In this document: in pieces, positions 23,130 to 30,180 of the stretch
Numbering within the stretch: the first letter of the stretch is position 1
Layout: every line of letters begins with the position of its first letter
DNA from: Mycobacterium sp. 852002-50816_SCH5313054-b
GTDB lineage: Bacteria > Actinomycetota > Actinomycetes > Mycobacteriales > Mycobacteriaceae
Reading direction: 5' to 3'
Assembly (NCBI RefSeq): GCF_001667185.1
Contig: NZ_LZIC01000132.1
Coordinates: forward strand, 1-38,075
Length of the DNA: 38,075 nt
Made by a program: the position numbers and the translations under genes
Notes under the pieces: generated by a model
Databases searched by the model: none
What the model was told of the DNA's origin: nothing
The model's input: only the letters and a program-made list of their open reading frames with translations

Positions 23130-24389
23130 ATGAGTCTGCAAGCTCCATCGCTTCCTGACTTGCGGCGGGACGTCCACGACGCCGCCCGCCGCGCCCGGGT
23201 CGCCGCCCGCGCGCTGGCCCTGTTGCCGACCGTCGCCAAGGATGCGGCATTGCAGTCCGCCGCGGGCGCGGTCGTCGCCCACACGGAGCGGATCCTGGCG
23301 GCCAACGCCGAGGACCTCGACGCCGCGCGGGCCGCCGGCACCCCGGCGGCGATGCTCGACCGGTTGGCGCTGAACCCCAGGCGCGTCGAGGGAATCGCCG
23401 CCGGCCTGCGACAGGTCGCCGGACTGCCCGACCCGGTCGGGGAGGTGCTGCGCGGCTACACCCTGCCCAACGGTCTGCACCTGCGCCAGCAGCGGGTCCC
23501 GTTCGGCGTCGTCGGCATGATTTACGAGAGCCGGCCCAACGTCACCGTGGACGCCTTCGGTTTGGCCCTCAAATCCGGCAACGCGGTGCTGCTGCGCGGC
23601 AGTTCGTCGGCGGCCAAGTCCAATCAGGCCCTCGTCGACGTGCTGCGCGCGTCGCTGATCAGCGAGGACCTGCCCGCCGACGCCGTCCAGCTGCTGTCGG
23701 TCGCCGACCGATCCACGGTCACCCACCTCATCCAGGCCCGCGGCCTGGTCGACGTCGTGATCCCGCGCGGGGGAGCGAGCCTGATCGACGCGGTGGTGCG
23801 CGACGCCCAGGTGCCCACCATCGAGACCGGCGTCGGCAACTGCCACGTCTACGTGCACGAAGCCGCCGACCTGGACGTGGCGGAGCGGATCCTGCTGAAC
23901 TCCAAGACCCGGCGCCCCAGCGTCTGTAACGCCGCCGAGACGCTGCTGGTCGACGCCGCCATCGCAGACGTTGCCATGCCCCGGCTCATCGACGCCCTGG
24001 AGGACGCCGGGGTGACGGTTCACGGCGGCCTTGGTGCCGACGCCGACGAGGCCGACCTGCGCCGCGAGTACCTCTCGATGGACATCGCGGTGGCGGTGGT
24101 CGACGGCGTCGACGCCGCGATCGCCCACATCAACGACTACGGCACCGGACACACCGAGTCCATCGTGACCACGAACATGGCTGCGGCCCAACGCTTTACC
24201 GACGGTGTCGACGCGGCCGCGGTGATGGTCAACGCTTCGACGGCATTCACCGACGGCGAGCAATTCGGGTTCGGCGCCGAGATCGGCATCTCCACCCAGA
24301 AGCTGCATGCGCGCGGACCGATGGGATTGCCGGAACTGACCTCCACCAAGTGGATCGCGTGGGGGGACGGGCAGACCCGCCCGGCCTGA
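23130..24389 (+). CDS. proA: Gamma-glutamyl phosphate reductase
   Basis: Second enzyme of proline synthesis; NADPH-dependent reduction of gamma-glutamyl phosphate to glutamate semialdehyde. 419 residues, aldehyde-dehydrogenase fold. MIYESRPNVTVDA and LRGSSSAAKSN are in the cofactor domain, and the catalytic nucleophile is Cys266 in RRPSVCNAAETLL. PRGGASLI and GTGHTESIVT are further family blocks. The partner ProB is encoded 12 kb upstream in the same direction, so the two are not in one operon. It starts 57 bp after the channel gene with its own promoter. The MoxR gene follows after 35 bp with a GAGGAG site, so read-through is likely. Confidence 0.97.
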   Translation: MSLQAPSLPDLRRDVHDAARRARVAARALALLPTVAKDAALQSAAGAVVAHTERILAANAEDLDAARAAGTPAAMLDRLALNPRRVEGIAAGLRQVAGLPDPVGEVLRGYTLPNGLHLRQQRVPFGVVGMIYESRPNVTVDAFGLALKSGNAVLLRGSSSAAKSNQALVDVLRASLISEDLPADAVQLLSVADRSTVTHLIQARGLVDVVIPRGGASLIDAVVRDAQVPTIETGVGNCHVYVHEAADLDVAERILLNSKTRRPSVCNAAETLLVDAAIADVAMPRLIDALEDAGVTVHGGLGADADEADLRREYLSMDIAVAVVDGVDAAIAHINDYGTGHTESIVTTNMAAAQRFTDGVDAAAVMVNASTAFTDGEQFGFGAEIGISTQKLHARGPMGLPELTSTKWIAWGDGQTRPA

Positions 24390-24424
24390 CGCCCCGAGAA
24401 GAAAGCTTGAGGAGAACTGAGATT

Positions 24425-25300
24425 GTGAGTGTGCCCGCCCGGCCTGCGCCGTTGTTCGCCGACATCGACGACGTCTCGCGGCGGTTGGCCGAGACCGGCT
24501 ACCTGCCCGACACCGCCACCGCGACCGCCGTCTTCCTGGCCGACCGGCTCGGCAAGCCGCTGCTGGTGGAGGGTCCCGCCGGCGTCGGCAAGACCGAGCT
24601 GGCCCGCGCCGTGGCCCAGGCGACCGGCTCGGGCCTGGTGCGCCTGCAGTGCTACGAGGGCGTCGACGAGGCGCGCGCGCTGTACGAGTGGAACCACGCC
24701 AAGCAGATCCTGCGCATCCAGGCCGGCTCCGGCGATTGGGATCAGACCAAGGACGACGTGTTCAGCGAGGAGTTCCTGCTGCAGCGTCCGCTGCTGACCG
24801 CCATCCGGCGCACCGAGCCGACCGTGTTGCTGATCGACGAGACCGACAAGGCCGACATCGAGATCGAGGGCCTGCTGCTCGAGGTGCTGTCCGACTTCGC
24901 GGTGACCGTCCCCGAACTGGGCACGATCACCGCCGCGCGGACGCCGTTCGTTCTGCTGACCTCCAACGCCACCCGCGAGCTGTCCGAGGCGCTCAAGCGC
25001 CGCTGCCTGTTCCTGCACATCGACTTCCCGAGCCCCGACCTGGAGCGGCGCATCCTGCTGTCGCGGGTGCCCGAGCTGCCCGCCCACCTGGCCGAGGAAT
25101 TGGTGCGCATCATCGGCGTGCTGCGCGGGATGCAGCTGAAGAAGGTGCCCTCCATCGCCGAGACGATCGACTGGGGCCGCACCCTGCTCGCGCTGGGCCT
25201 GGACACCATCGACGACGCGGTGGTCGCCCAGACGCTGGGTGTGGTCCTCAAACACCAGTCCGACCAGCAACGCGCGGCCGGGGAGCTCAGGCTCAACTGA
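24425..25300 (+). CDS. MoxR family AAA+ ATPase
   Basis: 291-residue AAA+ chaperone-like ATPase. The GTG start at 24425 is chosen because TTGAGGAGA lies about 10 nt upstream and the length then equals that of the M. tuberculosis counterpart Rv2426c as I recall it. Walker A GPAGVGKT is at residues 50-57; Walker B is LLIDETDKAD; sensor-1 is LLTSNATRELS; and the arginine-finger region is ALKRRCLFLHIDFP. MoxR proteins typically work with a VWA-domain partner to insert metals or remodel complexes. Here the partner gene follows with a one-base overlap (TGATG). The client complex is not encoded nearby. Confidence 0.92.
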   Translation: MSVPARPAPLFADIDDVSRRLAETGYLPDTATATAVFLADRLGKPLLVEGPAGVGKTELARAVAQATGSGLVRLQCYEGVDEARALYEWNHAKQILRIQAGSGDWDQTKDDVFSEEFLLQRPLLTAIRRTEPTVLLIDETDKADIEIEGLLLEVLSDFAVTVPELGTITAARTPFVLLTSNATRELSEALKRRCLFLHIDFPSPDLERRILLSRVPELPAHLAEELVRIIGVLRGMQLKKVPSIAETIDWGRTLLALGLDTIDDAVVAQTLGVVLKHQSDQQRAAGELRLN

Positions 25301-26748
25301 TGGCCGCCCGCCGCACCCGTCCCACCCGCCCGCTCGCCCCGCACGGGTTGCCGGGCCACCTGGTGGGATTCGTGGAAGCGCTTCGCGGAGTGGGTATTTC
25401 GGTGGGGCCCTCGGAGACCGTGGACGCCGGCCGGGTGATGGCCACCCTTGGCCTGAGCGATCGCGAGGTGCTCCGCGAGGGCATCGCGTGCGCGGTGTTG
25501 CGCCGCCCCGATCATCGCGACACCTATGACGCCATGTTCGACCTGTGGTTTCCCGCGGCGTTGGGCGCGCGGGCGGTGGTCACCGACGATGCGGCCGACG
25601 CGACGTCGGGCGGCGAATCCCTGCCGGCCGACGACGTCGAGGCGATGCGCCAGATGCTGCTGGACCTGCTCAACGAGAACCCCGACCTCGCGGACATGGA
25701 CGAGCGCCTGGTGGCGATGGTCGCGCGGATCGTCGAGGCCTACGGGAAATACAGTTCCAGCCGCGGCCCGTCGTTCTCGTCGTATCAGGCGCTCAAGGCC
25801 ATGGCGCTGGACGAATTGGAGGGCAAGCTGCTGGCGGGCCTGCTGGCCCCGTACGGCGACGAGCCCACCCCCACCCAGGAGCAGATCGCCAAAGCCCTTG
25901 CCGCGCAGCGGATCACGCAGCTGCGCAAGATGGTCGACGCGGAAACCAAGCGCCGCACCGCCGAGCAGCTCGGCCGCGACCACGTCCAGATGTACGGCAT
26001 CCCGCAGCTTTCCGAAAACGTCGAGTTCCTGCGCGCCTCGGGCGAACAGCTGCGCCAGATGCAACGGGTTGTGGCGCCGCTGGCCCGCACCCTGGCGACC
26101 CGGCTGGCGGCCCGCCGGCGACGCTCGCGCGCCGGGGTGATCGACCTGCGCAAGACGCTGCGCAAGTCGATGTCCACCGGCGGCGTGCCGATCGATGTGG
26201 TGCTGGCCAAACCCCGTCCGGCGCGGCCGGAACTGGTGGTGTTGTGCGACGTTTCGGGTTCGGTCGCCGGGTTCAGCCACTTCACGCTGCTGCTGGTGCA
26301 CGCGCTGCGCCAACAGTTCTCGCGGGTCCGCGTGTTCGCCTTCATCGACACGACCGACGAGGTGACCCACATGTTCGGGCCCGAAGCCGACCTGGCCGTG
26401 GCGATCCAGCGGATCACCCGGGAGGCCGGCGTGTACAGCCGCGACGGGCACTCCGACTACGGCAACGCGTTCGCGTCGTTCGCGCAAGCGTTTCCCAACG
26501 TGCTGTCGCCGCGCGCCTCGCTGCTGGTGCTCGGCGACGGCCGCACCAACTACCGCAATCCGGAGACCGAGCTGCTGGCCCACATGGTCACCGCGAGCCG
26601 GCACGCGCACTGGCTCAACCCCGAACCCGCGCACCTGTGGGGCAGCGGCGACTCGGCGGTGCCGCGCTACCAAGAGGTCATCACGATGCACGAATGCCGG
26701 TCCGCCAAGCAATTGGCCGCGGTGATCGACCGGCTGCTGCCGGTGTGA
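25300..26748 (+). CDS. VWA domain (CoxE-like) protein, partner of MoxR ATPase
   Basis: 482 residues from ATG 25300, overlapping the MoxR stop by one base. The C-terminal ~180 residues form a von Willebrand factor A domain with an intact metal-ion site DxSxS: Asp317, Ser319, Ser321 in LCDVSGSVAG. A Thr/Asp-containing second loop follows (SRDGHSDYGNAF), then LLVLGDGRTNY. The N-terminal half is helical and charged (EVLREGIACAVLRRPDH, LRKMVDAETKRRT). This matches the CoxE/VWA proteins found with MoxR ATPases, for example in carbon monoxide dehydrogenase maturation. No cox structural genes are present here, so the target is unknown. Transcription ends at a strong hairpin ~80 nt downstream. Confidence 0.9.
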   Translation: MAARRTRPTRPLAPHGLPGHLVGFVEALRGVGISVGPSETVDAGRVMATLGLSDREVLREGIACAVLRRPDHRDTYDAMFDLWFPAALGARAVVTDDAADATSGGESLPADDVEAMRQMLLDLLNENPDLADMDERLVAMVARIVEAYGKYSSSRGPSFSSYQALKAMALDELEGKLLAGLLAPYGDEPTPTQEQIAKALAAQRITQLRKMVDAETKRRTAEQLGRDHVQMYGIPQLSENVEFLRASGEQLRQMQRVVAPLARTLATRLAARRRRSRAGVIDLRKTLRKSMSTGGVPIDVVLAKPRPARPELVVLCDVSGSVAGFSHFTLLLVHALRQQFSRVRVFAFIDTTDEVTHMFGPEADLAVAIQRITREAGVYSRDGHSDYGNAFASFAQAFPNVLSPRASLLVLGDGRTNYRNPETELLAHMVTASRHAHWLNPEPAHLWGSGDSAVPRYQEVITMHECRSAKQLAAVIDRLLPV

Positions 26749-26826
26749 GGGCGCCGGCGTCGCGTCGTTTCGCACCGGCCACACGCGTCCCCGTCGGCGG
26801 CGCCCGTTGTCGCTCGAAGGCGGGCA

Positions 26827-26860
26827 CCACACCGGCCTCCCCACGCGGAGGCTGGTGTGG
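26827..26860 (+). terminator. Strong hairpin terminator after the VWA gene
   Basis: A 14-bp stem with a single G-U pair: CCACACCGGCCTCC (26827-26840) with GGAGGCTGGTGTGG (26847-26860) around the loop CCACGC. No T run follows, as often in mycobacteria. It lies 79 nt after the VWA stop and 51 nt before nadD. It separates the proA-moxR-VWA transcript from the nadD operon. Confidence 0.75.
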
Positions 26861-26897
26861 CGCCGGTGACGAAATCGGGCGCGGTCGCCGGCTCAAG

Positions 26898-26911
26898 TAA
26901 GCTGGCACATC
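26898..26911 (+). promoter_or_regulatory. -10 box of the nadD operon
   Basis: TAAGCT (26898-26903) fits TANNNT and ends 8 nt before the GTG of nadD. The transcript would have no leader, or one of a single base. No Shine-Dalgarno is present. It lies just after the terminator hairpin, as expected for a new transcription unit. Confidence 0.5.
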
Positions 26912-27556
26912 GTGCAAAAGCAGCTTCGCAGGTTGGGAGTGATGGGTGGGACGTTCGACCCCATCCACTACGGCCACCTGGTTGCCGCCAGTGAGGTTGC
27001 CGACCTGTTCGACCTCGATGAAGTGGTGTTCGTCCCCAGCGGCCAGCCGTGGCAGAAGAGCCGGCACGTCTCCGCCGCCGAGGACCGCTATCTGATGACG
27101 GTGATCGCCACCGCGTCCAATCCCCGCTTCTCGGTGAGCCGGGTCGACATCGACCGCGGCGGCCCCACCTACACCCGGGACACGCTGCGGGATCTGCACG
27201 CCCTCAACCCGGAATCGCGGCTGTACTTCATCACCGGCGCCGACGCGCTCGAGAGCATCCTGTCCTGGCAGGGCTGGGAAGAACTGTTCGGACTGGCGCG
27301 CTTCATCGGCGTCAGCCGCCCCGGATACGAACTGCGGCGCGAACACATCACCGGCGTGCTGGGCGAGCTGACCGAGGACGCGCTGACCCTCGTCGAGATC
27401 CCGGCGCTGGCGATCTCGTCGACCGACTGCCGCCAGCGCGCCGAGCAGGGCCGCCCGCTCTGGTACCTGATGCCCGACGGCGTCGTCCAGTACGTCTCCA
27501 AGCGCCGGCTGTACCGCGCCGAACAATCCACCCTGGCCACGGGGAACAACCCGTGA
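26912..27556 (+). CDS. nadD: Nicotinate-nucleotide adenylyltransferase
   Basis: Joins ATP and nicotinate mononucleotide to make deamido-NAD, the substrate of NadE; 214 residues. The nucleotidyltransferase motif GGTFDPIHYGH contains the HxGH residues His19 and His22. The C-terminal ISSTDCRQR corresponds to the ISSTxxR ATP-binding motif. The GTG start at 26912 places MGGTFDP near the N-terminus, as in other members. It is the first gene of a five-gene operon; the stop overlaps the rsfS start by 4 bp (GTGA). The nadD-rsfS-gpgP order is known in mycobacteria (Rv2421c-Rv2419c). Confidence 0.96.
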   Translation: MQKQLRRLGVMGGTFDPIHYGHLVAASEVADLFDLDEVVFVPSGQPWQKSRHVSAAEDRYLMTVIATASNPRFSVSRVDIDRGGPTYTRDTLRDLHALNPESRLYFITGADALESILSWQGWEELFGLARFIGVSRPGYELRREHITGVLGELTEDALTLVEIPALAISSTDCRQRAEQGRPLWYLMPDGVVQYVSKRRLYRAEQSTLATGNNP

Positions 27557-27930
27557 CCGCCACGCAGGAAGCGATCGACATGGCGACCGTCGCCGCCAGC
27601 GCGGCCGCCTCGAAACTTGCCGACGACGTGCTCGTCATCGACGTCTCGGGCCAGCTGTTCATCACGGACTGCTTCGTCATCGCCTCGGCGTCCAACGAGC
27701 GGCAGGTGAACGCGATCGTCGACGAGGTCGAGGAGAAAATGCGCAAAGCCGGCTACCGGCCGGCGCGGCGCGAGGGCGCCCGCGAGGGGCGCTGGACGCT
27801 GCTGGACTACCGCGACATCGTGGTGCACATCCAGCACCAGGACGATCGCAACTTCTACGCCCTGGACCGGCTGTGGGGTGATTGCCCGGTGGTGCCGGTG
27901 GACCTGGACGACTCGGCGAGCGCGCAATGA
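27553..27930 (+). CDS. rsfS: Ribosomal silencing factor RsfS
   Basis: 125-residue protein that binds L14 on the 50S subunit and blocks joining with 30S when nutrients are low. The family features VIDVSGQLFITDCFVIASASNERQV and EGAREGRWTLLDYRDIVVHI are present, ending in YALDRLWGDCP. GTG 27553 overlaps the nadD stop by 4 bp, and its stop overlaps gpgP by 4 bp, so all three are translationally coupled. The acidic C-terminal tail (DLDDSASAQ) is short. Identification is secure; coupling to nadD is a widespread bacterial arrangement. Confidence 0.95.
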   Translation: MTATQEAIDMATVAASAAASKLADDVLVIDVSGQLFITDCFVIASASNERQVNAIVDEVEEKMRKAGYRPARREGAREGRWTLLDYRDIVVHIQHQDDRNFYALDRLWGDCPVVPVDLDDSASAQ

Positions 27931-28607
27931 GGGTCCGCCGCCTGGTGATGTTGCGGCACGGGCAGACCGACTTCAATCTCGGCAGCCGGATGCAGGGCCA
28001 GCTGGACACCCAGCTCAGTGAACTGGGCCGCGCCCAGGCGGTGGCCGCGGCCGAGGTGCTGGGCAAGCTGCAGCCGCTGCTGATCGTCTCGTCGGATCTG
28101 CGGCGCGCCTACGACACGGCTCTCAAGCTGGCGGAGCGGACGGGGCTGAAGGTCTGGGTGGACGATCGCTTGCGGGAAACCCATCTCGGCGACTGGCAGG
28201 GCCTGACGCACGCGCAGATCGACGTCGAGGCGCCGGGCGCCCGCCTGGCCTGGCGCGAGGACGCGACGTGGGCGCCGCATGGCGGGGAAAGCAGGGTCGA
28301 TGTGGCCGCCCGCAGCCTGCCGCTGATCGCCGAGCTGGTGTCCGGCGAGTCGGAATGGGGCGACCCGAACCAACCGGACCGACCGGTGGTGCTGGTCGCC
28401 CACGGCGGGCTGATCGCCGCGCTGTCGGCCGCGCTGCTGCGGCTTCCGGTCGCCAACTGGCCGATCCTCGGCGGCATGGGCAACGCGAGTTGGGTGCAGC
28501 TGTCGGGCCACTCCGACGATTCGGGAGCCGGCGCCGATTTCGCTGAGATCCGCTGGCGCCTGGATGTGTGGAACGCTTCGGCGCAGGTATCCAACGATGT
28601 CCTCTGA
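27927..28607 (+). CDS. gpgP: Glucosyl-3-phosphoglycerate phosphatase
   Basis: Histidine-phosphatase (phosphoglycerate-mutase fold) enzyme of 226 residues. It removes phosphate from glucosyl-3-phosphoglycerate to give glucosylglycerate, the second step of methylglucose lipopolysaccharide (MGLP) synthesis. The catalytic set matches the characterised M. tuberculosis enzyme Rv2419c: His11 in LRHGQT, Arg60, Glu84 (RETHLGDW) and His159 (VAHGG). The start ATG 27927 overlaps the rsfS stop by 4 bp. The 3' end overlaps octT by 11 bp. The specific substrate is taken from the family and from the octT neighbour rather than from sequence alone. Confidence 0.9.
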   Translation: MRVRRLVMLRHGQTDFNLGSRMQGQLDTQLSELGRAQAVAAAEVLGKLQPLLIVSSDLRRAYDTALKLAERTGLKVWVDDRLRETHLGDWQGLTHAQIDVEAPGARLAWREDATWAPHGGESRVDVAARSLPLIAELVSGESEWGDPNQPDRPVVLVAHGGLIAALSAALLRLPVANWPILGGMGNASWVQLSGHSDDSGAGADFAEIRWRLDVWNASAQVSNDVL

Positions 28608-29340
28608 CTCGCGATCCAGGCCCACCCTGCTGGTGTTCGCCGACTCCCTGTCCTATTACGGGCCGGCCGGCGGACTGCCCGCCGACGATCCGCGCATCTG
28701 GCCTAATATTGTTGCCTCACAACTGGATTGGGATGTGGAGCTGATCGGTCGCATCGGCTGGACCAGCCGCGACATCTGGTGGGCGGCAACCCAGGACCCA
28801 CGGGCCTGGGCGGCGCTGCCCAGGGCGGGGGCGGTGGTCTTCGCGACCGGCGGGATGGATTCGCTGCCTTCGGTGTTGCCGACCGCATTGCGCGAGCTGA
28901 TCCGCTACGTGCGGCCGCCGTGGCTGCGGCGCTGGGCCCGCGACGGCTACGGCTGGCTGCAGCCCAGGCTTTCGCCGGTGGCGAGGCCGGCCCTGCCGCC
29001 GCACTTGACCGCCGAATACCTCGAACAAACACGTGCCGCAATCGATTTCAATCGCCCAGGCATCCCGATCGTCGCGTCGCTGCCGTCGGTGCACCTCGCC
29101 GAGACCTACGGCAAGGCCCATCACGGCCGGCCCAGGACCGTCGCGGCGATCACCGAATGGGCGCAGCAACACGACATTCCGCTGGTGGATCTCAAGGCCG
29201 CGGTGGCCGAACAGGTGATGAGCGGCCGCGGCAATCCCGACGGCATCCACTGGAATTTCGAAGCCCACCAGGCGGTCGCGGAGCTGATGCTCAAGGCGCT
29301 GGCCCAAGCTGGGGTGCCCAACGAGAAGCCACGCGGGTAG
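28597..29340 (+). CDS. octT: SGNH-like octanoyltransferase of MGLP synthesis
   Basis: 247 residues from ATG 28597; an upstream in-frame GTG would lie deeper inside gpgP and is less likely. The N-terminal LVFADSLSYYG has the Asp-Ser of the SGNH/GDSL fold (Ser17), and the C-terminal GNPDGIHWN provides the Asp-x-x-His pair. This is the counterpart of Rv2418c, described as OctT, which transfers octanoate to the early MGLP precursor diglucosylglycerate (from memory). Position right after gpgP, with 11-bp overlap, fits one pathway: GpgP makes glucosylglycerate, a glucosyltransferase adds glucose, and OctT acylates. The protein is cytoplasmic with no signal peptide. The degV gene starts 3 bp after its stop. 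Confidence 0.82.
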   Translation: MSSDSRSRPTLLVFADSLSYYGPAGGLPADDPRIWPNIVASQLDWDVELIGRIGWTSRDIWWAATQDPRAWAALPRAGAVVFATGGMDSLPSVLPTALRELIRYVRPPWLRRWARDGYGWLQPRLSPVARPALPPHLTAEYLEQTRAAIDFNRPGIPIVASLPSVHLAETYGKAHHGRPRTVAAITEWAQQHDIPLVDLKAAVAEQVMSGRGNPDGIHWNFEAHQAVAELMLKALAQAGVPNEKPRG

Positions 29341-29343
29341 CGC

Positions 29344-30180
29344 ATGTCTGTCGTGGTGGTGACCGATGCGTCGTCGCGCTTGCCCGCCGACCTGCTCGAA
29401 AAGTGGTCGATACGAGTGGTTCCGCTGCACATCCTGCTCGACGGCCGCGACCTGCGCGACGGCATCGACGACCTCCCCGACGACATCTACCAGCGGCACG
29501 CCACCACCGCGGCGGCCACCCCCGCCGAACTGGCCAACGCCTACCAGCAGGCGCTGGCCGACAGCGGGGGCGACGGCATGGTGGCGGTGCACATCTCCTC
29601 GGCGCTGTCGGGAACCTGCGGCGCCGCCCAGCGGACGGCGGCCGACCTCGACCCGAACGTGCGCGTCGTCGACTCGCGATCCGCGGCGATGGGCACCGGT
29701 TTCGTGGCGCTGGCCGCCGCCCGGGCCGCGGCCGCCGGCGGCGACGTGGACGCCGTCGCGGGCGCCGCGGCGTCGGCCGTGTCGCGCGGCCGGGCGTTCG
29801 TGGTGGTCCACCGGCTGGACAGCCTGCGTCGCAGCGGCCGGATCGGCGGGGCCACGGCCTGGCTGGGCACCGCGCTGGCGCTCAAGCCGGTGCTGCGCAT
29901 CGATGACGGGAAACTCGTTCTGGCCCAACGGATTCGCACCGTCACCCACGCGACGGCGGCGATGATCGACCGGGTCTGCGAGGTCGTCGGTGACGCCACG
30001 GCCGCCCTGGCGGTGCACCATGTCGACAACCCCGACGGCGCGAAGGAGGTCGCAGCGGCCCTGGCGGAGCGGCTACCGGCGTGCGAGCCGGCGATCGTCA
30101 GCCCGTTGGGGCCGGTGCTGGGGCTGCACGTCGGTCCGGGCGCCGTCGCGGTCTGCCTGGATCTAGCCCCTGGCGGCTGA
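29344..30180 (+). CDS. DegV family fatty-acid-binding protein
   Basis: 278 residues of the DegV/DhaK-like fold. Proteins of this family bind a single fatty acid and, in Firmicutes, serve as the FakB subunit of fatty acid kinase. Visible blocks: VVVTDASSRLP at the N-terminus, VHISSALSGTCGAAQ (binding loop), VVDSRSAAMGTGF, and the C-terminal VSPLGPVLGLHVGPGAVAV. It lies 3 bp after octT, so it is cotranscribed with an octanoyltransferase gene; delivery of an acyl chain is a possible but unproven role. No FakA kinase partner is visible. Its last 18 bp overlap the convergent mmpL gene. Counterpart of Rv2417c. Confidence 0.92.
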   Translation: MSVVVVTDASSRLPADLLEKWSIRVVPLHILLDGRDLRDGIDDLPDDIYQRHATTAAATPAELANAYQQALADSGGDGMVAVHISSALSGTCGAAQRTAADLDPNVRVVDSRSAAMGTGFVALAAARAAAAGGDVDAVAGAAASAVSRGRAFVVVHRLDSLRRSGRIGGATAWLGTALALKPVLRIDDGKLVLAQRIRTVTHATAAMIDRVCEVVGDATAALAVHHVDNPDGAKEVAAALAERLPACEPAIVSPLGPVLGLHVGPGAVAVCLDLAPGG

